Origin: Lodderomyces elongisporus
Lineage: Eukaryota; Ascomycota; Pichiomycetes; Serinales; Debaryomycetaceae
Length of the DNA stretch: 64,000 nt
Assembly: GCF_030384665.1 (NCBI RefSeq)
Contig: NC_083674.1
Span: forward strand, 2,232,001 to 2,296,000
Direction of reading: 5' to 3'
Shown: positions 1 to 10,468 of the stretch, in pieces
Numbering within the stretch: position 1 is the first letter of the stretch
Layout of the letters: the number at the start of each line of letters is the position of its first letter
The notes under the pieces: model-generated
The model's input: the letters and a program-made list of their open reading frames with translations, nothing else
Told to the model about the DNA's origin: nothing
Database searches by the model: none
Position numbers and translations under genes: made by a program

Positions 1-19
1 TTCTGGTGTTATTTCTGGT
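1..19 (+). repeat. Minisatellite B, right-hand end of the unit before unit 1
   Basis: The window opens inside the 12-bp TTCTGGTGTTAT-type repeat of a unit whose coding part lies outside the window. It is followed by the usual degenerate GTTGCTGATGCT stretch and the 33-bp module. Confidence 0.85.
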
Positions 20-597
20 GGTGTTGCTGATGCTGTTGCTGATGCTGTTCCTGCTATTGCTGTTTCTACTATTGATGTTGCTGCTCCATGGCCGACTATA
101 TCACAAACCCAGCCATGATCCCAAAGAAGGGGAGCTCGCCAAAAAGTGTGCCCGTGTTCATACACCACAAAGGGCCCTGCTACTACTTATTTTATCCGTC
201 ACTGGCACGCACACACTTTTGGTATCTCCCATTGCACCTGCATCTTCGCTCGTTTAACATATACAGCTTTCACTCGTTTTCAGGAACACATCAAGGTGGG
301 GGACTCGATGACTTTTGCTATTAATCTTTACACTTTTCTTTCTAATATTAACACACCTTTCTGTTTTTGTATACACTCTGCTATTTGTAAATGAACCATT
401 CTTCTATCTCGCACTCTGCCTACAAATTATTTCTCAAATTGGACGTTCTGTATATTTCGCGCAATCGCTGTCATTGCAAACTAGAGTATCTCGGGTTGGA
501 GTATGTGTATGTATACGCGCACGTGAGCTGCTGTGAACGAGTCAACCTAAGATACACGTAATATACACGTAAGATGGACGCGCGCGGGTGCGTGTGT
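20..597. other. Spacer, mostly unique sequence, upstream of unit 1
   Basis: This holds the degenerate tail of minisatellite B, the 33-bp module and then about 450 bp of unique AT-leaning sequence with no convincing gene. Open frames here are under 85 codons and show no recognisable protein character. The CACGTG site at 520-525 and a CG-rich patch near 579-592 are the only marked sites. Confidence 0.6.
520..525. promoter_or_regulatory. CACGTG E-box-like palindrome
   Basis: A perfect CACGTG lies about 0.8 kb before the unit 1 ATG. It is followed within 50 bp by two ACACGTAA-like half-sites and a GACGCGCGCGGG patch. In fungi CACGTG is bound by bHLH proteins of the Cbf1/Pho4 type, and it also occurs in some centromere elements. 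No function can be assigned from sequence alone. The same site recurs in every unit. Confidence 0.4.
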
Positions 598-657
598 ACT
601 TTACAAAAAACTTTACAAAAAACTTTACAAAGAACTTTACAAAAAACTTTACAAAAA
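598..657 (+). repeat. Minisatellite C, 12-bp ACTTTACAAAAA, five copies
   Basis: Five 12-bp copies, the third carrying an A-to-G change (ACAAAGA). Units 13 and 17 have only two copies, so the repeat is variable in the array. Confidence 0.9.
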
Positions 658-665
658 ACACTACA

Positions 666-683
666 GTGGGCAGCTGAGCCCAC
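666..683. other. Small hairpin, GTGGGC / GCCCAC
   Basis: A 6-bp GC-rich inverted repeat with the loop AGCTGA, directly after minisatellite C and present in every unit. It could form a short RNA or DNA hairpin. No T-run follows it, so a bacterial-type terminator is not indicated. Confidence 0.4.
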
Positions 684-756
684 AATTGTCCTCAAACTTC
701 AGCAGAAAAAAGTTTTCCCGTAAATTCGCACCAAACTCAGGGGAATAATCAACACA

Positions 757-814
757 CACAAACAATTCTCGACTCGTTGCAAGCTTGACGGCAATCCGTC
801 GAGAATTGTTTGTG
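757..814. repeat. Perfect 17-bp inverted repeat with 24-nt loop
   Basis: The left arm CACAAACAATTCTCGAC (757-773) is exactly complementary to the right arm at 798-814. The loop can pair a little further (TTGC with GCAA). The element lies 560 bp before the unit 1 ATG and is conserved in all 17 units. Possible roles are a cruciform, a binding site for a dimeric protein, a replication element or a small hairpin RNA. None can be chosen from sequence. Confidence 0.9.
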
Positions 815-918
815 GAGATAGAATGCATTGCAGGATGTATAAGGTTGTAGATTGTGTTGAGCCAACATGCATCCAAACATACAATTCATTCACTCTAGTC
901 GTCCGTTTTCTGCTACAG

Positions 919-950
919 CCACACACTATTGGTCACACACTATTGGCCAC
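919..950 (+). promoter_or_regulatory. Duplicated ATTGG (reverse CCAAT) motifs
   Basis: A 14-bp direct repeat of the form CACACACTATTGG puts ATTGG at 928-932 and 942-946. Three CATTTGG motifs follow within about 75 bp. Reverse CCAAT boxes are bound by HAP/NF-Y complexes in fungi. The spacing of about 370-390 bp before the ATG suits an upstream activating region (inference). Present in every unit. Confidence 0.4.
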
Positions 951-1133
951 ACCCCATTTGGCAGCACCCATTTGGTTTTTTGTTATGAAGCATTTGGTAG
1001 CGTATACAATTGCACACGCCCTTCTGTTCCCCTCACTTCCTCGCGGGTTTTGCAACCACAATGTATATGGCATAACACAATTTACTTGTTAGTCTCCAAC
1101 CACAAGGCGTGGCGAGAGGGCTACTTGGTGAAG

Positions 1134-1141
1134 TATAAATA
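1134..1141 (+). promoter_or_regulatory. TATA box of unit 1 gene
   Basis: TATAAATA stands 183 bp before the ATG and about 30 bp before the C/T tract. It is the best TATA match on the + strand near the gene and is kept in all units. Confidence 0.65.
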
Positions 1142-1170
1142 TCCACAAACAAAACCCTTGTGACCTCAAA

Positions 1171-1230
1171 CCTTTTTTTGCCCTTTTCTTCTTCTTCTTT
1201 TCCTTTTTCTTTTTCTTTTCCTTCTTCTTT
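1171..1230 (+). promoter_or_regulatory. C/T-rich tract of unit 1 promoter, long form
   Basis: This 60-bp tract is almost pure pyrimidine on the + strand, between the TATA box and the ATG, and ends just before CGCCAGAAGT. Such tracts mark transcription start regions in many fungal genes. The following CAG also makes it look like a 3' splice site of a leader intron, an alternative I cannot exclude. Units 8, 12, 16 and 17 carry a 27-bp form, explained by a 33-bp deletion between CTTCTTCTTT direct repeats. Confidence 0.55.
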
Positions 1231-1316
1231 CGCCAGAAGTAAACCCACAACCAAAGTCTCACTACGTTTTAAACAAGTCAGACTTTACCTGTTAGTTTAC
1301 TTAATCAAATTCTAAA

Positions 1317-2846
<1,530 letters not shown>

Positions 2847-2950
2847 AGGAGTCGAGCTCTTTCTTAGCCCATCTTCTACCCATTCATCTTCAACCTAATC
2901 ACTGGTGCTAATTGCAGACAAAAAATGAAAAGCAAACCCGTGTGGCTGAT
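2847..2950 (+). other. 3' flank of unit 1 gene with splice-acceptor-like GCTAATTGCAG
   Basis: After the TGA comes a pyrimidine-leaning stretch and then GGTGCTAATTGCAG (2904-2917). It looks like a yeast branch point close to a 3' splice site, followed by ACAAAAAATGAAAAG. No convincing donor (GTGAGT or GTATGT type) was found in the gene end, so splicing into the downstream frame is only a possibility. The gene's poly(A) site is probably in or after this region. Confidence 0.3.
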
Positions 2951-3273
2951 ATTCCTACTGCTATTCCTGCTATTCCTGCTATTCCTACTGCTATTTCTAT
3001 TGCTATTCCTACTGCTATTTCTACTGCTATTTCTACTGCTATTTCTACTGCTATTTCTACTGCTATTTCTACTGCTATTTCTACTGCTATTTCTACTGAT
3101 ATCCCTACTGCTATTCCTGCTGCTTTTTCTGATGTTACCTCTGTTGCTGCTTCACGGATGACTATATCACAAACCCAACCATGATCCCAAAGCAGGGGGA
3201 GCCCACTGACCTCTGCTACCGTTTCCCATAGCCTACCACAACATTGCACTAGTGTATCTGCTGACTCACACAT
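2908..3273 (-). CDS. Possible small protein over minisatellite A, minus strand (121 aa)
   Basis: The ATG is in AATAAATG context. The product begins MCESADTLVQCCGRLW, contains PLLWDHGWVCDIV and then [IAVE]-type four-residue repeats from the 12-bp minisatellite. The WDHGWVCDIV segment also appears in the minus-strand ORF at 3793-4089. Because 12-bp repeats keep all frames open, this may be a chance ORF. Equivalents of 116-121 residues occur in units 2-16; in units 12 and 16 an Asp becomes Ala. No family recognised. Confidence 0.2.
   Translation of the reverse strand: MCESADTLVQCCGRLWETVAEVSGLPLLWDHGWVCDIVIREAATEVTSEKAAGIAVGISVEIAVEIAVEIAVEIAVEIAVEIAVEIAVGIAIEIAVGIAGIAGIAVGISATRVCFSFFVCN
2925..3161 (+). 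CDS. Possible hydrophobic Leu/Phe-rich peptide, + strand (78 aa)
   Basis: The ATG has a strong A-rich context (ACAAAAAATGAAA). The product is MKSKPVWLIF followed by LLLF repeats, so it would be a very hydrophobic, signal-anchor-like peptide. It is wholly dictated by the 12-bp repeat and competes with two other open frames over the same bases. I doubt it is a real gene. Confidence 0.12.
   Translation: MKSKPVWLIFLLLFLLFLLFLLLFLLLFLLLFLLLFLLLFLLLFLLLFLLLFLLLFLLISLLLFLLLFLMLPLLLLHG
2951..3126 (+). repeat. Minisatellite A of spacer 1, 12-bp CTACTGCTATTT
   Basis: About fourteen copies of a 12-bp unit, pure in the centre (seven CTGCTATTTCTA-type copies) and degenerate at both edges, where CCT replaces TCT and 9-bp units occur. 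It is 12 bp longer than in most spacers; spacer 9 has the same length. Confidence 0.93.
3160..3192 (+). repeat. 33-bp module, first copy in spacer 1
   Basis: GACTATATCACAAACCCA and the following 15 bases match 4015-4047 at 32 of 33 positions (A/G at one site). Each copy follows a 12-bp minisatellite and a GTTGCTGCT stretch, so a whole minisatellite-plus-module block was probably duplicated within the ancestral unit. Confidence 0.85.
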
Positions 3274-3534
3274 TTATTCTGAACTTGGCAGATCCTGCGA
3301 CAAAATGGCGCCTTTGTCGTATGATCTTGTACGGGGAACGAAAAATGTCGAGGACGCATATGCACTAGGAGTATCAACAAGGCACAGCGGGATCATATAA
3401 TCACAGGTTGAGTTGTATAAGTCACCGTGCAAGTTGTTTCAGATGGTGCAGAAGTAGAGCTTGCGGAATCTACTTTCGTTTTCGGGATTTGTTTATGTTA
3501 CATTAAATCATTGTTTGCTCGTGAAGTAATAGTA
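3193..3534. other. Unique spacer segment between module and triplet array
   Basis: About 340 bp with no convincing gene. TATAAG at 3415-3420 and CATATAATC near 3396 are weak promoter-like sites that could serve the small ORF at 3800. Open frames here depend on GTG or TTG starts. Confidence 0.4.
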
Positions 3535-3626
3535 TTACTACCACTACTACTACTACTACCACCACCACCACTACTACTACTACCACCACCACCACTACTA
3601 CTACTACTATTACCACCACTACCACC

Positions 3627-3664
<38 letters not shown>

Positions 3665-3806
3665 CACCACTACCACCACTACCACCACTACCACCACCAC
3701 CATTACTACGACCGCTATCACCACTAATATTTATCATATTTATTATACTTAACATATTTATCATAGTGTGTGCTATCCAGTGTCGACCAAACTTAAACCA
3801 TGCCAT
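3498..3806 (-). CDS. Possible Gly/Ser-rich protein, minus strand (102 aa)
   Basis: Starts MAWFKFGRHWIAHTMINM, then Gly and Ser runs read from the CTA/CCA array on the opposite strand. Present in every spacer, varying with triplet number (93-108 residues). Low-complexity frame; no recognisable domain and probably not a gene. Confidence 0.12.
3535..3710 (+). repeat. CTA/CCA triplet array of spacer 1
   Basis: Runs of CTA and CCA triplets in an irregular but conserved order (for example CTA4 CCA4 blocks), bounded by GTATTA and ATTACTACGACC. The order of triplets is the same in most units. Confidence 0.93.
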
Positions 3807-3823
3807 TCAAATTTGTCAAGGAT
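3711..3823. other. AT-rich patch before minisatellite B
   Basis: Contains ATATTTATCATATTTATTATACTTAACATATTTATC-like AT-rich sequence (about 3727-3765; too long to quote in full). It is open to use as a 3' end or poly(A) region on the + strand, or as a TATA-like region on the minus strand. Confidence 0.3.
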
Positions 3824-4089
3824 GTTTCTGGTGTTACTTCTGGTGTTACTTCTGGTGTTACTTCTGGTGTTACTTCTGGTGTTACTTCTGGTGCTACTTC
3901 TGGTGTTACTTCTGGTGTTATTTCTGGTGTTATTTCTGGTGGTGTTGCTGATGCTGTTGCTGATGCTGTTCCTGCTATTGCTGTTTCTACTATTGATGTT
4001 GCTGCTCCATGGCCGACTATATCACAAACCCAGCCATGATCCCAAAGAAGGGGAGCTCGCCAAAAAGTGTGCCCGTGTTCATACACCAC
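3793..4089 (-). CDS. Possible small protein over minisatellite B, minus strand (98 aa)
   Basis: Begins MVYEHGHTFWRAPLLWDHGW, then CDIVGHGAATS, then TPEV four-residue repeats. The PLLWDHGWVCDIV segment is shared with the minus-strand ORF at 2908-3273. The shared DNA module explains this, so it does not prove coding. Equivalents of 86-106 residues occur in spacers 2-16. Confidence 0.2.
   Translation of the reverse strand: MVYEHGHTFWRAPLLWDHGWVCDIVGHGAATSIVETAIAGTASATASATPPEITPEITPEVTPEVAPEVTPEVTPEVTPEVTPEVTPETSLTNLNGMV
3800..4039 (+). CDS. Possible small GVTS-repeat protein, + strand (79 aa)
   Basis: ATG in the context TTAAACCATGCC. The product is MPFKFVKDVSG, GVTS repeats, then ADAVADAVPAIAV and the end TISQTQP. 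The + strand frame over minisatellite A ends in the same TISQTQP. No family recognised. It competes with the minus-strand ORF over the same bases. Unit 15-type length changes are multiples of 12 bp, so the frame survives everywhere (67-87 residues). Confidence 0.2.
   Translation: MPFKFVKDVSGVTSGVTSGVTSGVTSGVTSGATSGVTSGVISGVISGGVADAVADAVPAIAVSTIDVAAPWPTISQTQP
3824..3940 (+). repeat. Minisatellite B of spacer 1, 12-bp GTTACTTCTGGT
   Basis: About ten copies of a 12-bp unit; one copy has GCTACT and the last two have GTTATT. Copy number ranges from about seven (spacer 11) to about twelve (spacer 4). Confidence 0.93.
4015..4047 (+). repeat. 33-bp module, second copy in spacer 1
   Basis: Differs from 3160-3192 at one base. 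Similarity fades after a one-base indel in the following G run. Confidence 0.85.
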
Positions 4090-4518
4090 AAAGGGCCCTG
4101 CTACTACTTATTTTATCCGTCACTGGCACGCACACACTTTTGGTATCTCCCATTGCACCTGCATCTTCGCTCGTTTAACATATACAGCTTTCACTCGTTT
4201 TCAGGAACACATCAAGGTGGGGGACTCGATGACTTTTGCTATTAATCTTTACACTTTTCTTTCTAATATTAACACACCTTTCTGTTTTTGTATACACTCT
4301 GCTATTTGTAAATGAACCATTCTTCTATCTCGCACTCTGCCTACAAATTATTTCTCAAATTGGACGTTCTGTATATTTCGCGCAATCGCTGTCATTGCAA
4401 ACTAGAGTATCTCGGGTTGGAGTATGTGTATGTATACGCGCACGTGAGCTGCTGTGAACGAGTCAACCTAAGATACACGTAATATACACGTAAGATGGAC
4501 GCGCGCGGGTGCGTGTGT

Positions 4519-4735
4519 ACTTTACAAAAAACTTTACAAAAAACTTTACAAAGAACTTTACAAAAAACTTTACAAAAAACACTACAGTGGGCAGCTGAGC
4601 CCACAATTGTCCTCAAACTTCAGCAGAAAAAAGTTTTCCCGTAAATTCGCACCAAACTCAGGGGAATAATCAACACACACAAACAATTCTCGACTCGTTG
4701 CAAGCTTGACGGCAATCCGTCGAGAATTGTTTGTG
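4519..4735. repeat. Minisatellite C (4519-4578) and 17-bp inverted repeat (4678-4735), unit 2
   Basis: Five C copies and intact perfect arms, unchanged from the block before unit 1. Confidence 0.9.
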
Positions 4736-5054
4736 GAGATAGAATGCATTGCAGGATGTATAAGGTTGTAGATTGTGTTGAGCCAACATGCATCCAAACA
4801 TACAATTCATTCACTCTAGTCGTCCGTTTTCTGCTACAGCCACACACTATTGGTCACACACTATTGGCCACACCCCATTTGGCAGCACCCATTTGGTTTT
4901 TTGTTATGAAGCATTTGGTAGCGTATACAATTGCACACGCCCTTCTGTTCCCCTCACTTCCTCGCGGGTTTTGCAACCACAATGTATATGGCATAACACA
5001 ATTTACTTGTTAGTCTCCAACCACAAGGCGTGGCGAGAGGGCTACTTGGTGAAG

Positions 5055-5151
5055 TATAAATATCCACAAACAAAACCCTTGTGACCTCAAACCTTTTTTT
5101 GCCCTTTTCTTCTTCTTCTTTTCCTTTTTCTTTTTCTTTTCCTTCTTCTTT
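5055..5151 (+). promoter_or_regulatory. Core promoter, unit 2
   Basis: TATAAATA at 5055-5062, 183 bp before the ATG, with the long (60-bp) C/T tract. Confidence 0.6.
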
Positions 5152-5237
5152 CGCCAGAAGTAAACCCACAACCAAAGTCTCACTACGTTTTAAACAAGTC
5201 AGACTTTACCTGTTAGTTTACTTAATCAAATTCTAAA

Positions 5238-5582
5238 ATGAAAATTTTTAAGAAGCTTTTTAACACCGCCTCCAAGTCAAAGGAGGCAGAACCAGCCGAA
5301 CGCAATGTTCGGTATCCAATTCCAGGGGAGACATCAGGCTCACCAGTATCGGTTCCTTCACCGGCTACAGGGTCGGAAACCTTCTACGAGGTAGATTTAG
5401 GCGCTGAAGACGTGGAGGAAAAGAAGCTGGTGAGGAGACAATTCCCCCTGTTTAGACCATTTGGATGGTTTAAAGAGAGGAGAGAGGAGAAGGAGTTAGC
5501 TGAAAGGGTTCTTTTGGCTAAGGGGATGGTTGCCGGCATTCGTGCGTTGCATCCCAACAGAAAGAAGAAGAAGAAGATGAAT

Positions 5583-5653
<71 letters not shown>

Positions 5654-5657
5654 CCTC

Positions 5658-5689
<32 letters not shown>

Positions 5690-5693
5690 CCTC

Positions 5694-5757
<64 letters not shown>

Positions 5758-6605
5758 GCTGCAAACCTTTCACATACGGAAAGTTTGTAGCAAACGTAGA
5801 GTCATACTGTCCTCGACTGTGTCAGGAAATCAGAGCTTCAATGGGCTTCTCGGATTCCGAATACGTACAGTCCATTTCTCAAGGACTCACAAAACTTGAG
5901 AATGGAAATTACAAATCGGGTGATAGGAAGTTTATTGTACACCGGGTCACAAAGAGAGAATTTGAAAATGTGATCAGGTGGCTCCCTGAAATACTTGGCG
6001 AGGACGAGTATGAGTCGCTACTTATACCTGTCCTTCAATTAGTCGAGATGCAGTTAAAGACGAAAACCAAATACTTCGTTGTAACACGCAATCTCGACTA
6101 TAGGACAGAGTTTTTATTGGAATACAAGTTTTCCCGGAATGGCAAGGAATCTGCTATATCACGTCGCCATCCCAACAATTTCAGGCTCACAGAAACTCGG
6201 AAGTTCCCAGAAAATGAGGCTTGGGATTGGTGGGATAATTATCGCTTTTTAGAAGACGTATCTTTTCTAGCTGCCAAAGAAAGATACGGCTTCAAGTTTG
6301 TAATATGTGCTGCATATGCAGATGATGGGGACCATAGAGTTTGGTATTATATTGATGATTGGTTTAAAGACAGTCCAAGCGGGGTCTCTCGATTAGGTCA
6401 GAGTAGGCGCAAATTGTCTGAGAAGTATGCTCTTTGGATTTACAATCTTTTCAATTTTCATTTGAACCTGGTGGAAGGTCCATTGAAGATGAAGGACTTT
6501 GATCGCATATATCAACGTCCTAGAAAAGAAAAATCCTTTATTCAGAGAAAGTTGGCCGAAATGTTTTGCTGCGATCTGAGACCCTCAAGCTCTGAATCAA
6601 TCTGA
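5238..6605 (+). CDS. Unit 2 copy of the poly-Asn PIPK-like protein (455 aa)
   Basis: The Asn tract (5580-5756) is only 59 residues with two Leu (N25-L-N11-L-N21). N- and C-terminal parts equal unit 1. A near-twin is unit 10, where the first Leu is one codon earlier. Confidence 0.8.
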
Positions 6606-6709
6606 AGGAGTCGAGCTCTTTCTTAGCCCATCTTCTACCCATTCATCTTCAACCTAATCACTGGTGCTAATTGCAGACAAAAAATGAAAAGCAAACCCGT
6701 GTGGCTGAT

Positions 6710-7373
6710 ATTCCTACTGCTATTCCTGCTATTCCTGCTATTCCTACTGCTATTTCTATTGCTATTCCTACTGCTATTTCTACTGCTATTTCTACTGCTA
6801 TTTCTACTGCTATTTCTACTGCTATTTCTACTGCTATTTCTACTGATATCCCTACTGCTATTCCTGCTGCTTTTTCTGATGTTACCTCTGTTGCTGCTTC
6901 ACGGATGACTATATCACAAACCCAACCATGATCCCAAAGCAGGGGGAGCCCACTGACCTCTGCTACCGTTTCCCATAGCCTACCACAACATTGCACTAGT
7001 GTATCTGCTGACTCACACATTTATTCTGAACTTGGCAGATCCTGCGACAAAATGGCGCCTTTGTCGTATGATCTTGTACGGGGAACGAAAAATGTCGAGG
7101 ACGCATATGCACTAGGAGTATCAACAAGGCACAGCGGGATCATATAATCACAGGTTGAGTTGTATAAGTCACCGTGCAAGTTGTTTCAGATGGTGCAGAA
7201 GTAGAGCTTGCGGAATCTACTTTCGTTTTCGGGATTTGTTTATGTTACATTAAATCATTGTTTGCTCGTGAAGTAATAGTATTACTACCACTACTACTAC
7301 TACTACCACCACCACCACTACTACTACTACCACCACCACCACTACTACTACTACTATTACCACCACTACCACC

Positions 7374-7411
<38 letters not shown>

Positions 7412-7687
7412 CACCACTACCACCACTACCACCACTACCACCACCACCATTACTACGACCGCTATCACCACTAATATTTATCATATTTATTATACTTAAC
7501 ATATTTATCATAGTGTGTGCTATCCAGTGTCGACCAAACTTAAACCATGCCATTCAAATTTGTCAAGGATGTTTCTGGTGTTACTTCTGGTGTTACTTCT
7601 GGTGTTACTTCTGGTGTTACTTCTGGTGTTACTTCTGGTGCTACTTCTGGTGTTACTTCTGGTGTTATTTCTGGTGTTATTTCTGGT
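6710..7687 (+). repeat. Spacer 2 tandem-repeat block
   Basis: Minisatellite A 6710-6873 (six central TAIS-coding copies, the common length), CTA/CCA array 7282-7457, minisatellite B 7571-7687. Confidence 0.9.
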
Positions 7688-8265
7688 GGTGTTGCTGATG
7701 CTGTTGCTGATGCTGTTCCTGCTATTGCTGTTTCTACTATTGATGTTGCTGCTCCATGGCCGACTATATCACAAACCCAGCCATGATCCCAAAGAAGGGG
7801 AGCTCGCCAAAAAGTGTGCCCGTGTTCATACACCACAAAGGGCCCTGCTACTACTTATTTTATCCGTCACTGGCACGCACACACTTTTGGTATCTCCCAT
7901 TGCACCTGCATCTTCGCTCGTTTAACATATACAGCTTTCACTCGTTTTCAGGAACACATCAAGGTGGGGGACTCGATGACTTTTGCTATTAATCTTTACA
8001 CTTTTCTTTCTAATATTAACACACCTTTCTGTTTTTGTATACACTCTGCTATTTGTAAATGAACCATTCTTCTATCTCGCACTCTGCCTACAAATTATTT
8101 CTCAAATTGGACGTTCTGTATATTTCGCGCAATCGCTGTCATTGCAAACTAGAGTATCTCGGGTTGGAGTATGTGTATGTATACGCGCACGTGAGCTGCT
8201 GTGAACGAGTCAACCTAAGATACACGTAATATACACGTAAGATGGACGCGCGCGGGTGCGTGTGT

Positions 8266-8482
8266 ACTTTACAAAAAACTTTACAAAAAACTTTACAAAG
8301 AACTTTACAAAAAACTTTACAAAAAACACTACAGTGGGCAGCTGAGCCCACAATTGTCCTCAAACTTCAGCAGAAAAAAGTTTTCCCGTAAATTCGCACC
8401 AAACTCAGGGGAATAATCAACACACACAAACAATTCTCGACTCGTTGCAAGCTTGACGGCAATCCGTCGAGAATTGTTTGTG
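8266..8482. repeat. Minisatellite C (8266-8325) and inverted repeat (8425-8482), unit 3
   Basis: Five C copies; both 17-bp arms intact. Confidence 0.9.
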
Positions 8483-8801
8483 GAGATAGAATGCATTGCA
8501 GGATGTATAAGGTTGTAGATTGTGTTGAGCCAACATGCATCCAAACATACAATTCATTCACTCTAGTCGTCCGTTTTCTGCTACAGCCACACACTATTGG
8601 TCACACACTATTGGCCACACCCCATTTGGCAGCACCCATTTGGTTTTTTGTTATGAAGCATTTGGTAGCGTATACAATTGCACACGCCCTTCTGTTCCCC
8701 TCACTTCCTCGCGGGTTTTGCAACCACAATGTATATGGCATAACACAATTTACTTGTTAGTCTCCAACCACAAGGCGTGGCGAGAGGGCTACTTGGTGAA
8801 G

Positions 8802-8898
8802 TATAAATATCCACAAACAAAACCCTTGTGACCTCAAACCTTTTTTTGCCCTTTTCTTCTTCTTCTTTTCCTTTTTCTTTTTCTTTTCCTTCTTCTTT
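8802..8898 (+). promoter_or_regulatory. Core promoter, unit 3
   Basis: TATAAATA at 8802-8809; long C/T tract. Confidence 0.6.
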
Positions 8899-8984
8899 CG
8901 CCAGAAGTAAACCCACAACCAAAGTCTCACTACGTTTTAAACAAGTCAGACTTTACCTGTTAGTTTACTTAATCAAATTCTAAA

Positions 8985-9329
8985 ATGAAAATTTTTAAGA
9001 AGCTTTTTAACACCGCCTCCAAGTCAAAGGAGGCAGAACCAGCCGAACGCAATGTTCGGTATCCAATTCCAGGGGAGACATCAGGCTCACCAGTATCGGT
9101 TCCTTCACCGGCTACAGGGTCGGAAACCTTCTACGAGGTAGATTTAGGCGCTGAAGACGTGGAGGAAAAGAAGCTGGTGAGGAGACAATTCCCCCTGTTT
9201 AGACCATTTGGATGGTTTAAAGAGAGGAGAGAGGAGAAGGAGTTAGCTGAAAGGGTTCTTTTGGCTAAGGGGATGGTTGCCGGCATTCGTGCGTTGCATC
9301 CCAACAGAAAGAAGAAGAAGAAGATGAAT

Positions 9330-9361
<32 letters not shown>

Positions 9362-9431
9362 CCTCAACAACAACCTCAACAACAACCTCAACAACAACAA
9401 CAACAACAACCTCAACAACAACAACAACCTC

Positions 9432-9516
<85 letters not shown>

Positions 9517-10364
9517 GCTGCAAACCTTTCACATACGGAAAGTTTGTAGCAAACGTAGAGTCATACTGTCCTCGACTGTGTCAGGAAATCAGAGCTTCAA
9601 TGGGCTTCTCGGATTCCGAATACGTACAGTCCATTTCTCAAGGACTCACAAAACTTGAGAATGGAAATTACAAATCGGGTGATAGGAAGTTTATTGTACA
9701 CCGGGTCACAAAGAGAGAATTTGAAAATGTGATCAGGTGGCTCCCTGAAATACTTGGCGAGGACGAGTATGAGTCGCTACTTATACCTGTCCTTCAATTA
9801 GTCGAGATGCAGTTAAAGACGAAAACCAAATACTTCGTTGTAACACGCAATCTCGACTATAGGACAGAGTTTTTATTGGAATACAAGTTTTCCCGGAATG
9901 GCAAGGAATCTGCTATATCACGTCGCCATCCCAACAATTTCAGGCTCACAGAAACTCGGAAGTTCCCAGAAAATGAGGCTTGGGATTGGTGGGATAATTA
10001 TCGCTTTTTAGAAGACGTATCTTTTCTAGCTGCCAAAGAAAGATACGGCTTCAAGTTTGTAATATGTGCTGCATATGCAGATGATGGGGACCATAGAGTT
10101 TGGTATTATATTGATGATTGGTTTAAAGACAGTCCAAGCGGGGTCTCTCGATTAGGTCAGAGTAGGCGCAAATTGTCTGAGAAGTATGCTCTTTGGATTT
10201 ACAATCTTTTCAATTTTCATTTGAACCTGGTGGAAGGTCCATTGAAGATGAAGGACTTTGATCGCATATATCAACGTCCTAGAAAAGAAAAATCCTTTAT
10301 TCAGAGAAAGTTGGCCGAAATGTTTTGCTGCGATCTGAGACCCTCAAGCTCTGAATCAATCTGA
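8985..10364 (+). CDS. Unit 3 copy of the poly-Asn PIPK-like protein (459 aa)
   Basis: Asn tract 9327-9515, 63 residues with five Leu. The pattern N12-L-N3-L-N3-L opens a tract family shared by units 3-6. Confidence 0.8.
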
Positions 10365-10468
10365 AGGAGTCGAGCTCTTTCTTAGCCCATCTTCTACCCA
10401 TTCATCTTCAACCTAATCACTGGTGCTAATTGCAGACAAAAAATGAAAAGCAAACCCGTGTGGCTGAT

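Noticed and set aside
666..683. Rho-independent terminator
   Set aside because: The hairpin is not followed by a T run, and the rest of the window looks eukaryotic.
823..1163. Small + strand ORFs of 89 and 98 codons upstream of the gene
   Set aside because: They overlap each other and the promoter motifs (ATTGG pairs, TATA box). Their sequence is not protein-like.
2912..3184. + strand frame with TAIS repeats ending TISQTQP, as an independent gene
   Set aside because: It begins at TTG directly after an in-frame TAA. It could only be coding as a spliced exon, which is noted as a finding instead.
3503..3724. Minus-strand poly-Val ORF over the triplet array
   Set aside because: A pure low-complexity frame of the CTA/CCA repeat, and one of several open frames over the same bases.
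3824..3940. CRISPR array
   Set aside because: The repeats are contiguous 12-mers with no unique spacers, and no cas-like gene is present.
3427..3951. + strand ORF of 174 codons with Leu/Pro runs and FWCY repeats
   Set aside because: It needs a GTG start and is built from the CTA/CCA array and minisatellite B read in a chance frame. A eukaryotic gene would not be expected to start this way.
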